Positions 46,177 through 54,346 of a DNA stretch of 64,000 bases are shown piece after piece. The DNA comes from Parabacteroides sp. AD58 (lineage in GTDB: Bacteria > Bacteroidota > Bacteroidia > Bacteroidales > Tannerellaceae). The position numbers and the translations under genes are program-made. Under the pieces are notes generated by a model. It did not search any database, was not told the origin of the DNA, and saw only the letters and a program-made list of their open reading frames with translations. The stretch's first letter is position 1. The number at the start of each line of letters is the position of its first letter. Location of the stretch: NCBI RefSeq assembly GCF_023744375.2, contig NZ_CP146284.1, forward strand, positions 1,364,001 through 1,428,000, given 5' to 3'.

Positions 46177-47067
46177 TTATTTATCCAGCAAATCCTGCAG
46201 ATATTTACGAGTTTTAACCACATAATCATGGCGTGTACCATTTAATTCACATTCAATAGTGACCGCACCTTTAAAGCCTTGTTTCTTTAATTCGGCAATA
46301 ACAGCCGGGAAATTTACTTCCCCTGTTGGGATTGGCACTTCGGCTCCTAATTCATATGGATTATTCGGATCCGGATATTTTCCATCTTTTGCATGAAACT
46401 CTTTAATCAGCGGACCAAACAATTTCACAGCATCCAAAGAATTAGCTTTACCATACATCAATAAGTTGGCTAAGTCACAATTGATAAACACATTACCTGT
46501 ACCTATATCTTTTATGGCACGAATCAATGTAGTCGGTGTTTCCTGACCCGTCTCAAAGTAAATCATCACATTCCGTTCTTTTGCATAATTAGCTAAATCT
46601 TGCATGACTTTGATGAAATCTTTATACTGGGCAGAAGACGGATCTTCCGGAATAAAACCAAAATGAGAATGCATAGCCGGCACCTCTGCCATTGCACAGA
46701 AATCTATCATTTCATGGTAAACCTTTATCTTTTCTGCTCTTTCTTCTGTCGGAACCAGACCGATCGTTGCAGGTCCCTGCCGGAAATTCCAGACACTCTT
46801 AGAACCAGGAACACCCACAACTGTAGTCACCTTGATCTGATGTTTCTTAGATGCCGCCTTTACCTGTTCCGCAAACTCTTTCGTCAATGTATTACTCTTA
46901 TAATTTATCTCACAAGAGCCAAATCCCTGATCATGTAAATCCTTAAAACTTTTATCGATATCACTCAAATCATATTGAATCACTCCGATAGTAATCTCAT
47001 TTTCCGCATGAATAGTTGTAAATGCAAACAACAAGGCTGCCGCCAATAATGATAACTTTGTTTTCAT
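46177..47067 (-). CDS. Secreted sugar phosphate isomerase/epimerase-like TIM-barrel protein
   Basis: A 296-residue protein of the xylose-isomerase-like TIM-barrel family (PF01261 type). A signal peptide ends at TIHAEN. Metal-site segments include MHSHFGF near residue 125, YFETGQET near 165, CDLANLL near 190 and HAKDGKYPD near 218, and TIECELNGTR near the end. It is first in the unit with the exported oxidoreductase and DUF1080 gene, which suggests all three act on a sugar outside the cytosol. It could be a hydroxypyruvate isomerase or keto-sugar epimerase. Confidence 0.88.
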   Translation of the reverse strand: MKTKLSLLAAALLFAFTTIHAENEITIGVIQYDLSDIDKSFKDLHDQGFGSCEINYKSNTLTKEFAEQVKAASKKHQIKVTTVVGVPGSKSVWNFRQGPATIGLVPTEERAEKIKVYHEMIDFCAMAEVPAMHSHFGFIPEDPSSAQYKDFIKVMQDLANYAKERNVMIYFETGQETPTTLIRAIKDIGTGNVFINCDLANLLMYGKANSLDAVKLFGPLIKEFHAKDGKYPDPNNPYELGAEVPIPTGEVNFPAVIAELKKQGFKGAVTIECELNGTRHDYVVKTRKYLQDLLDK

Positions 47068-47095
47068 CGTATTATATAGTTTAGTATTGATTCTA

Positions 47096-47130
47096 CAAAT
47101 TTAAGACGGGGAACTTGAATCAAATTCCCC
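47096..47130 (-). promoter_or_regulatory. Promoter with a near-perfect 23-bp palindrome (operator candidate)
   Basis: On the minus strand TAAATTTG (47103-47096) is the -7 element, with TTTG (47124-47121) 17 bases upstream. A palindrome spans 47108-47130: GGGGAA, then C/A mismatch, TTGA, and its mirror TCAA and TTCCCC. It covers the -33 element, so a repressor or activator bound there would control the isomerase-oxidoreductase-DUF1080 unit (inference). Confidence 0.6.
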
Positions 47131-47518
47131 GTACTTATTAAATATAGTGAAACTCGCCCGATTTCGGATGGATTTAAGAAGAATAATGTAAACTATTGGG
47201 TTTTCAGGGATTTATGTAGCATTATTCTACATTCGTAAAAGTGTGCTTTGAAGCCGTTTTTTGAATAGTTAAGCAGAAAAATTGCTACCTATCCGTTGCC
47301 CATTCCTGTTGCATGGAATTGTTTGAAAATCCTTTCTGTTCCGACCGTAAAGAGCGCAGTTTCATCATTTTGGCTTAACGAAGGTACTTATTTTTTTTGA
47401 AATATGAAAAATATGGGTTCTGTAAGTCAATGATGATAGCTTTGTCGATGTCTGACGATATTTAACATGCCGATGATCAACTCTGTCTCCATTAATTTTG
47501 CAAACAATGGAACAGGTT
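47131..47518. other. Intergenic boundary of chromosome and integrative element
   Basis: No gene is seen. A 9-bp inverted repeat AGAATAATG/CATTATTCT lies at 47180-47188 and 47220-47228. The attL site of the element is expected here, between the intact chromosomal promoter ending at 47130 and the integrase. A TAATTTTGC -7 box at 47493-47501 drives the integrase. A direct-repeat att site cannot be proven because the right end is beyond the window. Confidence 0.5.
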
Positions 47519-48742
47519 ATGAATCAGAAAGATGTGAAGGTTTCGTTCTACCTTAAAAAGAGCGAGGCGGATGCCAGTGGGAACTGCCCAGTGATGGCAC
47601 GGCTCATTGTCGGCAAACACTCTGAAACGGCTTTCAGTGTAAAGCTGCGTGTGCCACAATCATTATGGTCATCAGGACGGGCGTGTGGAAAGAGTGTTGC
47701 GGCCAGGGAAATCAACAGCAAGCTTGATGAAATCCGAGCGACAGCTCTCGGCATTTATGCGGAAATGTCCGCAGTCCGTGAAGATGTGACTGCGGAGGAA
47801 GTGAAGCATCAGCTTTTGGGCATGGCTTCAGGTCAGGAAACCTTGTTGAGCTATTACAGATACTTCATGAGGAATTTTGAGAAGCGTGTAGGTGTTAACC
47901 GAACAGAAAAAACTTTATATGCTTATCGTAATTCCTACAATCATGTTGCCGTCTTTTTACAAATGCAATACAAGGTAACAGACCTTCCGTTTACCGCTCT
48001 GGACCGTTCATTTATCGAGAAGTATGTGTTGTATTTACGTACAGAATGCAATCTCTCACAGTCTACTATTGTCAATCATTCCGTCCGGTTGAAGACGGTA
48101 GTCGGCGAAGCAATCGCCGACGGTATAATTACGGCAAATCCGTTCATCGGTTATGAGCTGGCCCGTCCAAAGCCAAGACAGAAATATCTCACGTCCGAAG
48201 AATTGCATCGTATTATGGTTACGCCTTTGCATAACCGGACTCTTTATCATGTGCGTGATCTGTTCCTCTTTTCATGTTTCACGGGGATTTCATACATAGA
48301 CATGTGTCTTCTGTCAAATGAACACTTGTCTCTTGCAGAAGACGGTGTATGGTGGATTAAGAGCGCACGTAAAAAAAGCGGAGTGGATTTTGAAATACCG
48401 CTGATGGAACTTCCGCTTCGTATCTTAGAGAAATATCGGGATATTGCCCCTGAAGGAAAACTGCTTCCGATGTATTCAAACTGTGTGCTGAATTATCACT
48501 TGAAGCATATTGCTGAAATTTGCGGTATAAAGCGTAAGCTGGTCTTTCATGCAGCCCGTCATACCTATGCGACGGAAATCACACTTTCTCATGGAGTTCC
48601 ACTTGAGACAGTCAGCAAGATGCTGGGACACAGACAAATCAAGACAACCCAAATCTATGCCAAAGTTACAGATGACAAGATTGATACGGATACAAGAAAC
48701 CTGAACGAGAAGATTGCAGAACGCTTTTCAGTGGTCATTTAA
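47519..48742 (+). CDS. Tyrosine recombinase (ICE integrase 1)
   Basis: A 407-residue site-specific recombinase. The N-terminal Arm-DNA and SAM-like domains (about 1-190) carry NQKDVKVSFYLKK and the core-binding segment; the catalytic domain (about 195-400) has HAARHTYAT (His-x-x-Arg), MLGHRQIKTTQ and the nucleophile Tyr in IYAKVTDDK. The first catalytic Arg is replaced: FTGISYIDMC has Ser where FTGLRYSDL is usual, as known for IntDOT. ATG 47519 is used because the -7 box at 47493-47501 predicts a transcript start at about 47508. Confidence 0.9.
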   Translation: MNQKDVKVSFYLKKSEADASGNCPVMARLIVGKHSETAFSVKLRVPQSLWSSGRACGKSVAAREINSKLDEIRATALGIYAEMSAVREDVTAEEVKHQLLGMASGQETLLSYYRYFMRNFEKRVGVNRTEKTLYAYRNSYNHVAVFLQMQYKVTDLPFTALDRSFIEKYVLYLRTECNLSQSTIVNHSVRLKTVVGEAIADGIITANPFIGYELARPKPRQKYLTSEELHRIMVTPLHNRTLYHVRDLFLFSCFTGISYIDMCLLSNEHLSLAEDGVWWIKSARKKSGVDFEIPLMELPLRILEKYRDIAPEGKLLPMYSNCVLNYHLKHIAEICGIKRKLVFHAARHTYATEITLSHGVPLETVSKMLGHRQIKTTQIYAKVTDDKIDTDTRNLNEKIAERFSVVI

Positions 48743-48757
48743 TAACCCTATTAAAGA

Positions 48758-50089
48758 ATGAAGATTATGAAAATGAATACGGATAATACGGAAATCAAGC
48801 GTCGCAGTACGTTTGCGATACTGTTTTATATAAACCGCACTAAAATCCGCAAGGACAAAACGTGTCAATTGCTGTGCAAGATAAGCATAGATGCTCAATG
48901 GGTACAGATAGGTACAAAGGTATCTGTCAACCCGGCCATATGGAACCCTGAAAAAGGACGGGCTGACGGGCGTAGTGGGAATGCTCTTATCGTCAACAGA
49001 GCTATAGATGATCTGACTAAAGAAATCAAAGGGCATTATCAACGTATAAAGAGCAACCTGGGATTCATCACGGCCGAGCAAGTGAAGAATGCCGTGATGG
49101 GTGTCGGCCAAAAGCCCCTTACACTTCTGGCTCTTTTCAGGGAGCATAATGAGGAGTTCAAAAAACGTGTTGGCATAGACAGGATAAAAGAGACGTATGA
49201 CTCTTACCTACGCTCATACAAGCATCTTTCGGCTTTCGTCCAGCAGAAGCGTGGCGTTGAAGATGTCATGCTCCGGAATCTTGACCGTGTGTTTTATGAT
49301 GATTTTGAACTTTTTCTGCGTACAGACCGCAATCTAAGTTTAAAAACCGTGCATGAACATCTTTACAGGTTGAAGAAGATGACCATGCGTGCCGTAAGCC
49401 AGGGTACAATCCGACGGGACCCGTACTGCCGTCTGCATCCGGAACTGCCCAAACGGAAAAGCCGCCACATGAAACTGGAGGATTTGAAGACATTGCTTGC
49501 AACTCCTGTGGAAAAACCGCAGTTGCAATTTGTCCGTGACATGTTTATCTTCTCCACCTTTACAGGACTGGCTTATGCGGATTTGAAAAGACTGACGGTA
49601 AATGACATTACGCAGTCAGGTGACGGCTCCTGGTGGATCCATATCCATCGTCAGAAGACCGGTACGCTTTCTTCTGTCCGTCTACTGGACATTCCGTTGA
49701 AGATAATAGAAAAATATCGTGGAGAACGTCAAGGTGATAAAGTTTTCAATTTGTACAAACGTGAGTATACCATTCTGCTCACGAGAGAATTGGGCAAAGT
49801 CTATGGCTTTGATCTGACATTCCATCAGGCAAGACATAATTTCGGAACGCATGTCACCCTTTCACTGGGAGTGCCTCTTGAAACTGTCAGTAAGATGATG
49901 GGACATTGCCGGTTTGACACAACGCAGATTTATGCTCATGTAACCGATAAGAAAGTGGACGAAGATATGAGACGTCTGAGAAAATCCGGGGTGAACACGA
50001 ATCTTGACCTTTATGAAGAAGAGACAAACGCCGGAAAACGTAGACAGAAAAACGTATGGCAGTCTGCAAATAAAGGAGATGTCCTGTAA
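48758..50089 (+). CDS. Tyrosine recombinase (ICE integrase 2)
   Basis: A 443-residue recombinase with the same domain order. HQARHNFGT, MMGHCRFDTTQIYAHVTDKK and the Tyr nucleophile are present; the Arg I position is Ala (FTGLAYADLKRL). It starts 15 bases after integrase 1, so the two are co-transcribed, and they are clearly paralogous but divergent (by-eye identity about a third). A division of labour, for instance heteromeric synapse or integration and excision, is inferred. The last part of the protein (NKGDVL) has a Lys/Arg-rich tail. Confidence 0.9.
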   Translation: MKIMKMNTDNTEIKRRSTFAILFYINRTKIRKDKTCQLLCKISIDAQWVQIGTKVSVNPAIWNPEKGRADGRSGNALIVNRAIDDLTKEIKGHYQRIKSNLGFITAEQVKNAVMGVGQKPLTLLALFREHNEEFKKRVGIDRIKETYDSYLRSYKHLSAFVQQKRGVEDVMLRNLDRVFYDDFELFLRTDRNLSLKTVHEHLYRLKKMTMRAVSQGTIRRDPYCRLHPELPKRKSRHMKLEDLKTLLATPVEKPQLQFVRDMFIFSTFTGLAYADLKRLTVNDITQSGDGSWWIHIHRQKTGTLSSVRLLDIPLKIIEKYRGERQGDKVFNLYKREYTILLTRELGKVYGFDLTFHQARHNFGTHVTLSLGVPLETVSKMMGHCRFDTTQIYAHVTDKKVDEDMRRLRKSGVNTNLDLYEEETNAGKRRQKNVWQSANKGDVL

Positions 50090-50309
50090 AAGAAGTGTCC
50101 TTTGTTTTACCCCGAAATGGCATGAAGCAAATTATTATTGTCATGATCAGTTTTCGACCTTGGAATACAGATCGGATAATGACAGAGACTTCTTATCGTA
50201 TTTCCAGGATGGAGTTAGTTCTAAATTAACAGTTAATTCAGATGCTTTAACATTACGAAATAGGGGTATCAATGGTATTCTGCGTTTCAAATAAAAACGT
50301 CCTTAAAAT

Positions 50310-50417
50310 ATGAAGTCAATGAAAGAATTATTTTATCCTGCTATTGCTATAGTGGCAATCGAGTTTAGTTGTTGTGAAAAAGAAGGACACATTTGTCAGT
50401 CTCTAAAAGTAAATTGA
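50310..50417 (+). CDS. Very small lipoprotein-like peptide
   Basis: A 35-residue frame (MKSMKELFYPAIAIVAIEFS, then CC) with a lipobox-like FSCC and a short tail containing one more Cys. It is upstream of the beta-barrel gene by 23 bases in AT-rich cargo. It may be a real tiny lipoprotein or a fragment. The 220 bases before it (50090-50309) contain an AT-rich in-frame stretch ending NGILRFK that may be a gene remnant. Confidence 0.35.
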   Translation: MKSMKELFYPAIAIVAIEFSCCEKEGHICQSLKVN

Positions 50418-50440
50418 TTCTATTTAATTAATACAGCAAT

Positions 50441-51085
50441 ATGAATATGAAAAATCTTTTTTTTATCGCTATGTTATTTTGGTGTATATCCGCCTATAGC
50501 CAGCATTGGAATTATGGCATAGAAGTTGGATATACTAATAATAAGTTCCAAACGAAGGGCCTTGATTCACATCCTCAAAGCGGTTTCAAAGTAGGTGGAA
50601 TTATTGATTATAATTTTAAAAGTAACATTTTAATTGAAACAGGAATAGCATATGAACGAAAAGGTGGAAAGCTTGAGGGTACTAATTTAGCTTCTCAAAA
50701 AATCTCAAAAATTGAGGTTTCACATGCTGATTATCTAAATATACCTGTATCTGTTGGGTACAAAGTGGATATAAAGAACAAAATATCATTCATTCCACAA
50801 ATAGGATGGTTTCTAAATATGGGAGTTCAAGGAAGCGGACAACTATCCGGTATAGACAATTATAATCAGCCCTATACAATGGGTATAGACATCTTTTCAG
50901 CACCCAGTATAAGTCAGTACAGACCATTCAATAGAATTGATACAGGTCCTATATTCTGTCTAAATGTTCAATACAAAAAGGTTCGACTTAAATGTTCCTA
51001 TGAACTTGGAATAAATTCTGTACATCCTATTTATGGGAGTCCTAAGAACAGAACATTAGGAGCTTCTGTTGCTTATATACTTTAG
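50441..51085 (+). CDS. PorT-like outer-membrane beta-barrel protein (ICE cargo)
   Basis: A 214-residue secreted protein: signal peptide ending CISAYSQ, then about eight amphipathic beta strands (YGIEVGYTNNKF, ILIETGIAYERKGG, IPVSVGYKVDIKN, GASVAYIL). It fits the OMP beta-barrel/PorT-like superfamily in size and layout. Its AT-rich composition differs from the integrases upstream and the rte genes downstream, so it looks like cargo acquired later. A strong terminator follows. Confidence 0.8.
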   Translation: MNMKNLFFIAMLFWCISAYSQHWNYGIEVGYTNNKFQTKGLDSHPQSGFKVGGIIDYNFKSNILIETGIAYERKGGKLEGTNLASQKISKIEVSHADYLNIPVSVGYKVDIKNKISFIPQIGWFLNMGVQGSGQLSGIDNYNQPYTMGIDIFSAPSISQYRPFNRIDTGPIFCLNVQYKKVRLKCSYELGINSVHPIYGSPKNRTLGASVAYIL

Positions 51086-51110
51086 TATTTTTCAATACTC
51101 TACATGTGCG

Positions 51111-51160
51111 GAAACGAAAGAGGCCGTCTCCAATCACTTTGAGACGGCCTCTTTCGTTTC
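51111..51160. terminator. Bidirectional terminator with a 20-bp perfect stem
   Basis: GAAACGAAAGAGGCCGTCTC (51111-51130) and its exact complement (51141-51160) around a 10-base loop. It separates the plus-strand cargo from the minus-strand HTH genes; the stem itself has A/T-rich outer ends that can act as a T-run in both directions. Confidence 0.85.
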
Positions 51161-51161
51161 A

Positions 51162-51473
51162 TCATACCCATCGCTGTTCTTCCCTGCATCTTTTATAAGC
51201 GTCGTCAAGAACTTTTTGTATGTCCGACTCTTTATAAAGGGCTTTTCCCTGTACAAGGTAATAAGGTATCACGCCGAGGGTACGGTATTCCTGCAGGGTA
51301 CGCCTGCTGACCTTCAATACTTTCGACAGCTCCTCGTCCGTGAGGAAATAATCACCGTGAAATGCCGGCCTTGGTGCCGTCTGTAGTCCATCTATCATTT
51401 GCTCCATCTTTTCCAGACTTTTGAAAATGGCATCAATCCGCGGGTCCTGCTTGTTAATAAGATCGTAACTCAT
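51162..51473 (-). CDS. Helix-turn-helix (excisionase-like) protein 1
   Basis: A 103-residue protein. An N-terminal coiled-coil helix (IDAIFKSLEKMEQMI) is followed by a MerR-type winged helix (FLTDEELSKVLKVSRRTLQE and YRTLGVIPYYLVQGKALYKE). Such proteins bind DNA in Bacteroidales ICEs and include Xis2c/Xis2d-like excision factors. It overlaps the next upstream gene by 4 bases (ATGA). Confidence 0.82.
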   Translation of the reverse strand: MSYDLINKQDPRIDAIFKSLEKMEQMIDGLQTAPRPAFHGDYFLTDEELSKVLKVSRRTLQEYRTLGVIPYYLVQGKALYKESDIQKVLDDAYKRCREEQRWV

Positions 51474-51763
51474 GGCTTTTTTCTTTGAGGGTGATCACGT
51501 GATTCCAACAGTTTCTGCACATCCTCCGGCCTGTAGAAAATCTTGTTCTTGATTCGGGTGTAAGGCAACAGACCCTTTTCACGGTAGACCTGAAGCGTGC
51601 GTTTGGATATGCGGAGAACCTCGCACACGTCCCGGTTGTCCATCCATTTCTTCAGTCCCGCATCTTTTGCCGGACTGCACAGGCGGGTTACTTTTTTCTC
51701 TATCTCACTGAGCCGGACAATCAACTCGTCGAAAATCCGCTTGTCTATACATATAATTTCCAT
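51470..51763 (-). CDS. Helix-turn-helix (excisionase-like) protein 2
   Basis: A 97-residue paralogue with the same plan: coiled-coil start (FDELIVRLSEIEKKVTRL), then KKWMDNRDVCEVLRISKRTL and YREKGLLPYTRIKNKIFYRP. Overlapping stop/start with gene 1 and 12 bases from gene 3 indicate one operon. Confidence 0.82.
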   Translation of the reverse strand: MEIICIDKRIFDELIVRLSEIEKKVTRLCSPAKDAGLKKWMDNRDVCEVLRISKRTLQVYREKGLLPYTRIKNKIFYRPEDVQKLLESRDHPQRKKP

Positions 51764-51775
51764 ACCATCATCTGA

Positions 51776-52099
51776 TTAGGGTTCAAGACCGAGTTCTTTC
51801 TTTATTCTTAGGGGCAGGACTTTCCCTTTCCGGTTAAGAAACTCCTGCACCTCCGAAGCCTTATAGTAGGTCCGCCCGTCAATCATGTAATAGGTAACCA
51901 GTTTCTTCTGGCGGTAACGGGCAAGGGTACGCTTTGTAACGCCAAGCAGTTCGCACATGTCCTGATTGTCGAGCAGCTTGTCCCCTTCAAGGGCGGCTGT
52001 CTGCCGGTTCATGCGGTTCAGCCTGTCATCGATTCTGTCGAACCGTTCCATTATCTTCTGGAGCATCATCTGGAATGTCTCCCTGTCTATCTGTATCAT
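51776..52099 (-). CDS. Helix-turn-helix (excisionase-like) protein 3
   Basis: A 107-residue member (start MIQIDRETFQMMLQKI at 52099; the longer frame to 52219 is in poor-coding sequence). It has NQDMCELLGVTKRTLARYRQ and KKLVTYYMIDGRTYYKASEV. It is first of three tandem paralogues. Confidence 0.82.
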   Translation of the reverse strand: MIQIDRETFQMMLQKIMERFDRIDDRLNRMNRQTAALEGDKLLDNQDMCELLGVTKRTLARYRQKKLVTYYMIDGRTYYKASEVQEFLNRKGKVLPLRIKKELGLEP

Positions 52100-52240
52100 A
52101 ATGAATTCTGTTTTTAGTGTAATAATTCCGTTATTTACACCGTGTTGCGCAACAGGTTTCATTTGATATAGGCCAAAACGTGGACCAACGGAGCATATTG
52201 CTACATAATAATATGGCAAATTGCTGAAAAACAGAGAAAT

Positions 52241-52271
52241 AAAAAATCAGCCGCGAAAAATCGGGGCTGAT
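52241..52271 (-). terminator. Terminator after the DHFR/RibD-like gene
   Basis: On the minus strand ATCAGCC (52271-52265) pairs with GGCTGAT (52252-52246), then six T. Confidence 0.75.
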
Positions 52272-52304
52272 TGGGGTATTGCAAATGCAAGGGCGTGCAA
52301 TCTC

Positions 52305-52721
52305 TTATTGCAATGTTTTGCGATAAGTAAGGCGGCAGATTCCGTTTCTGAATGTTTTTGTCCTGACCAGTTCCCATTTGTCCGTGGAGATATGTTTTGA
52401 TACGGGAACCGTTTCGGAACTGATTATCGGAAGAAGAAAAATGACCATCTCGTCTATCAGGTGGTACAGGGACAGTCCCCGCAGCAGTTCCGCGCTGCTG
52501 TCGTCATAGATTTCAGCCAGATATATGTCAGAGGGTGCAGACTGTTCCTTGTCACAGATGAGGTCGACCAGCGGATAGCCCGGATACAGCATGCGGGTGT
52601 ACCGGTCCCGCCAGCAGGGGAAACCGTCATCGCTGTTTTGTATCCATTGCAGCAGGGAATCGTTCCGTGCAGGGACGGAACCGTTCAATGTCATTGCTAT
52701 CAGAACCTGTAACTTTGCCAT
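52305..52721 (-). CDS. Dihydrofolate reductase / RibD C-terminal-like protein
   Basis: A 138-residue protein (start MAKLQVLIAMTLNGSVPARN at 52721; the frame upstream to 52841 crosses a palindrome and is not coding-like). It resembles the DHFR/RibD-C fold at both ends: KLQVLIAMTLNG at the start and SAELLRGLSLYHLIDEMVIF with LLPII near the C-terminus. It is shorter than full DHFR-like proteins (about 170-190) and the NADPH-binding Gly motif is hard to see. Such genes occur in CTnDOT-family ICEs. Function there is unknown. Confidence 0.62.
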   Translation of the reverse strand: MAKLQVLIAMTLNGSVPARNDSLLQWIQNSDDGFPCWRDRYTRMLYPGYPLVDLICDKEQSAPSDIYLAEIYDDSSAELLRGLSLYHLIDEMVIFLLPIISSETVPVSKHISTDKWELVRTKTFRNGICRLTYRKTLQ

Positions 52722-52743
52722 ACCTTGATATTCCAAATGAAAA

Positions 52744-52813
52744 GCGTGAGACTCACGCATTATCAGGTAGGGGCTCTGGTAAGCCCATTGTAGAGTCATG
52801 CATGAGCTCACGC
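52744..52813. promoter_or_regulatory. Palindromic operator candidate upstream of the DHFR-like gene
   Basis: GCGTGAG and CTCACGC flank one base at 52744-52758 (perfect palindrome); a third CTCACGC lies at 52807-52813 inside GAGCTCACGC. The 7-base unit thus occurs three times in 70 bases just upstream of the start. The remainder of 52722-53038 has no gene. Confidence 0.5.
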
Positions 52814-53038
52814 TATTAGGCATAGCATAAGCAACACGCAAAAGTCTCTACAATTTGAAATTTACCAGATTCCTACCTGAGACGTCTTGCGACTTATGTA
52901 TAATATCCGGCGAGGCTGTCAGCCCTGCCGGTATTTTCTTATGTTCCTGCTGGCAGTATGTGTTCCACATTTTGCCAGACTTATGCAAAAGTAGGCATTT
53001 TATTCCAGACTGGAAAACATCTCCGGTCTATATTGCCT

Positions 53039-54346
53039 TTATTTGTCGTTCAGTCCGTATTTCTTCATTTTCCGGTACAGCGTGGACGGATCAATGTGCA
53101 GCATCTCCGCCGTCCGTTTCCGGTTGCCCGTGCATATTTTCAAGGCCCTGATGATAGACAGCTTTTCCTGTGTCTCATTTTCCGGAAAAAGGAAGATTCC
53201 CTCTTCCTCATCCTCGATTCTTATGTTCAAACAAGCTGACTCGATTATCGGCTGTTTGGACAGCAGGACGGCCCGTTTGACCTTGTTTTGCAATTCTCGC
53301 ACATTTCCCGGCCAGCCGTATGAGAGCAGCAGTTGTTCCGCCTCACGGCTGAATCCGTCGGTCTGCCGTTTGAGTTCCCCGGAGAACTTTTCCCTGAAAT
53401 GTTCGGCAAGCGGAAGTATGTCCTCCGGGCATTCGTGCAGGGCCGGCAGGACGATTTCAAATTCCCCCAGACGGTGGTAGAGGTCTTCCCGGAAGCGTCT
53501 CTCCCTGATGGCCAACTGAAGGTCCTCGTTGGTTGCCGCCACTATCCTTACGTCGGCGTGTTTCTCACGGTTGCTGCCTATAGGGATATAGGTGCCTTCC
53601 TGCAAGGTACGCAGGAGCATGCTCTGTACCTCCATGGACAATGTTCCCACCTCGTCAAGGAACAGGGTCCCGCCACGGGCCGTTTCAAAAAAACCTTCAC
53701 GGTTTGTGTCCGCCCCCGTAAACGTCCCCTTCATATGACCGAAAAAGAGCGAGGGCGCAAGCTCTTTGGGAATGACCCCGCAGTTTACTGCCAGAAATGG
53801 CTTTTCCCTGCGTTCGCTGGAATAATGGATACGTTGTGCTACGGATTCCTTGCCTGCACCGTTCGGGCCAAGAATCAGTACGGAAATGTCAAATGGCGCG
53901 ACCGTACGCACCAGATTTTCCACTTCTTTCATCTGCCTGCTGTTCCTGGGAAGGATACCCTTGTCCTTTCCGTATATGACTGAGCGTGGATGCAGGATAT
54001 TCTTTATCAGACTTTGCAGCTCATCCATCTGAACAGGCTTGGCCAGATAGTCTTTTGCTCCCATCTTGATGGCACGGACGGCATCCTGCACGGAAGCATA
54101 TCCGGTCATGATGATGAAGGGAACATCTATCCGTTCTCTCTGCATCCATTCGAGCAGCGATATGCCGTCCCCCTGCGGAAGACGGACATCGGAAAGGACA
54201 AGATCGAAAGGCTCCTTTTTCAGAAGCCGCCTTGCACCGGGTTCGTCTATGGTTGTCACTGCTTCATAGCCGGATTTTTCGAACCATTTCTTTTGTTGTC
54301 CGGCCAGCAGGATATTGTCTTCAACTATGAGTATTCTGTGTTTCAT
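53039..54346 (-). CDS. rteB: RteB: sigma-54-type response regulator
   Basis: A 435-residue NtrC-like regulator. The receiver domain (1-120) has the phospho-acceptor Asp in LVLSDVRLPQGDG. The AAA+ domain (about 135-365) has Walker A GPNGAGKE, a GTFTGA loop (usual form GAFTGA) and Walker B LFLDEVG. The C-terminus is a Fis-type HTH with NRKRTAEMLHIDPSTLYRKM. In CTnDOT, RteB activates rteC and thereby excision and transfer. It overlaps the rteA 3' end by 26 bases and so is co-translated with its kinase. Confidence 0.92.
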   Translation of the reverse strand: MKHRILIVEDNILLAGQQKKWFEKSGYEAVTTIDEPGARRLLKKEPFDLVLSDVRLPQGDGISLLEWMQRERIDVPFIIMTGYASVQDAVRAIKMGAKDYLAKPVQMDELQSLIKNILHPRSVIYGKDKGILPRNSRQMKEVENLVRTVAPFDISVLILGPNGAGKESVAQRIHYSSERREKPFLAVNCGVIPKELAPSLFFGHMKGTFTGADTNREGFFETARGGTLFLDEVGTLSMEVQSMLLRTLQEGTYIPIGSNREKHADVRIVAATNEDLQLAIRERRFREDLYHRLGEFEIVLPALHECPEDILPLAEHFREKFSGELKRQTDGFSREAEQLLLSYGWPGNVRELQNKVKRAVLLSKQPIIESACLNIRIEDEEEGIFLFPENETQEKLSIIRALKICTGNRKRTAEMLHIDPSTLYRKMKKYGLNDK

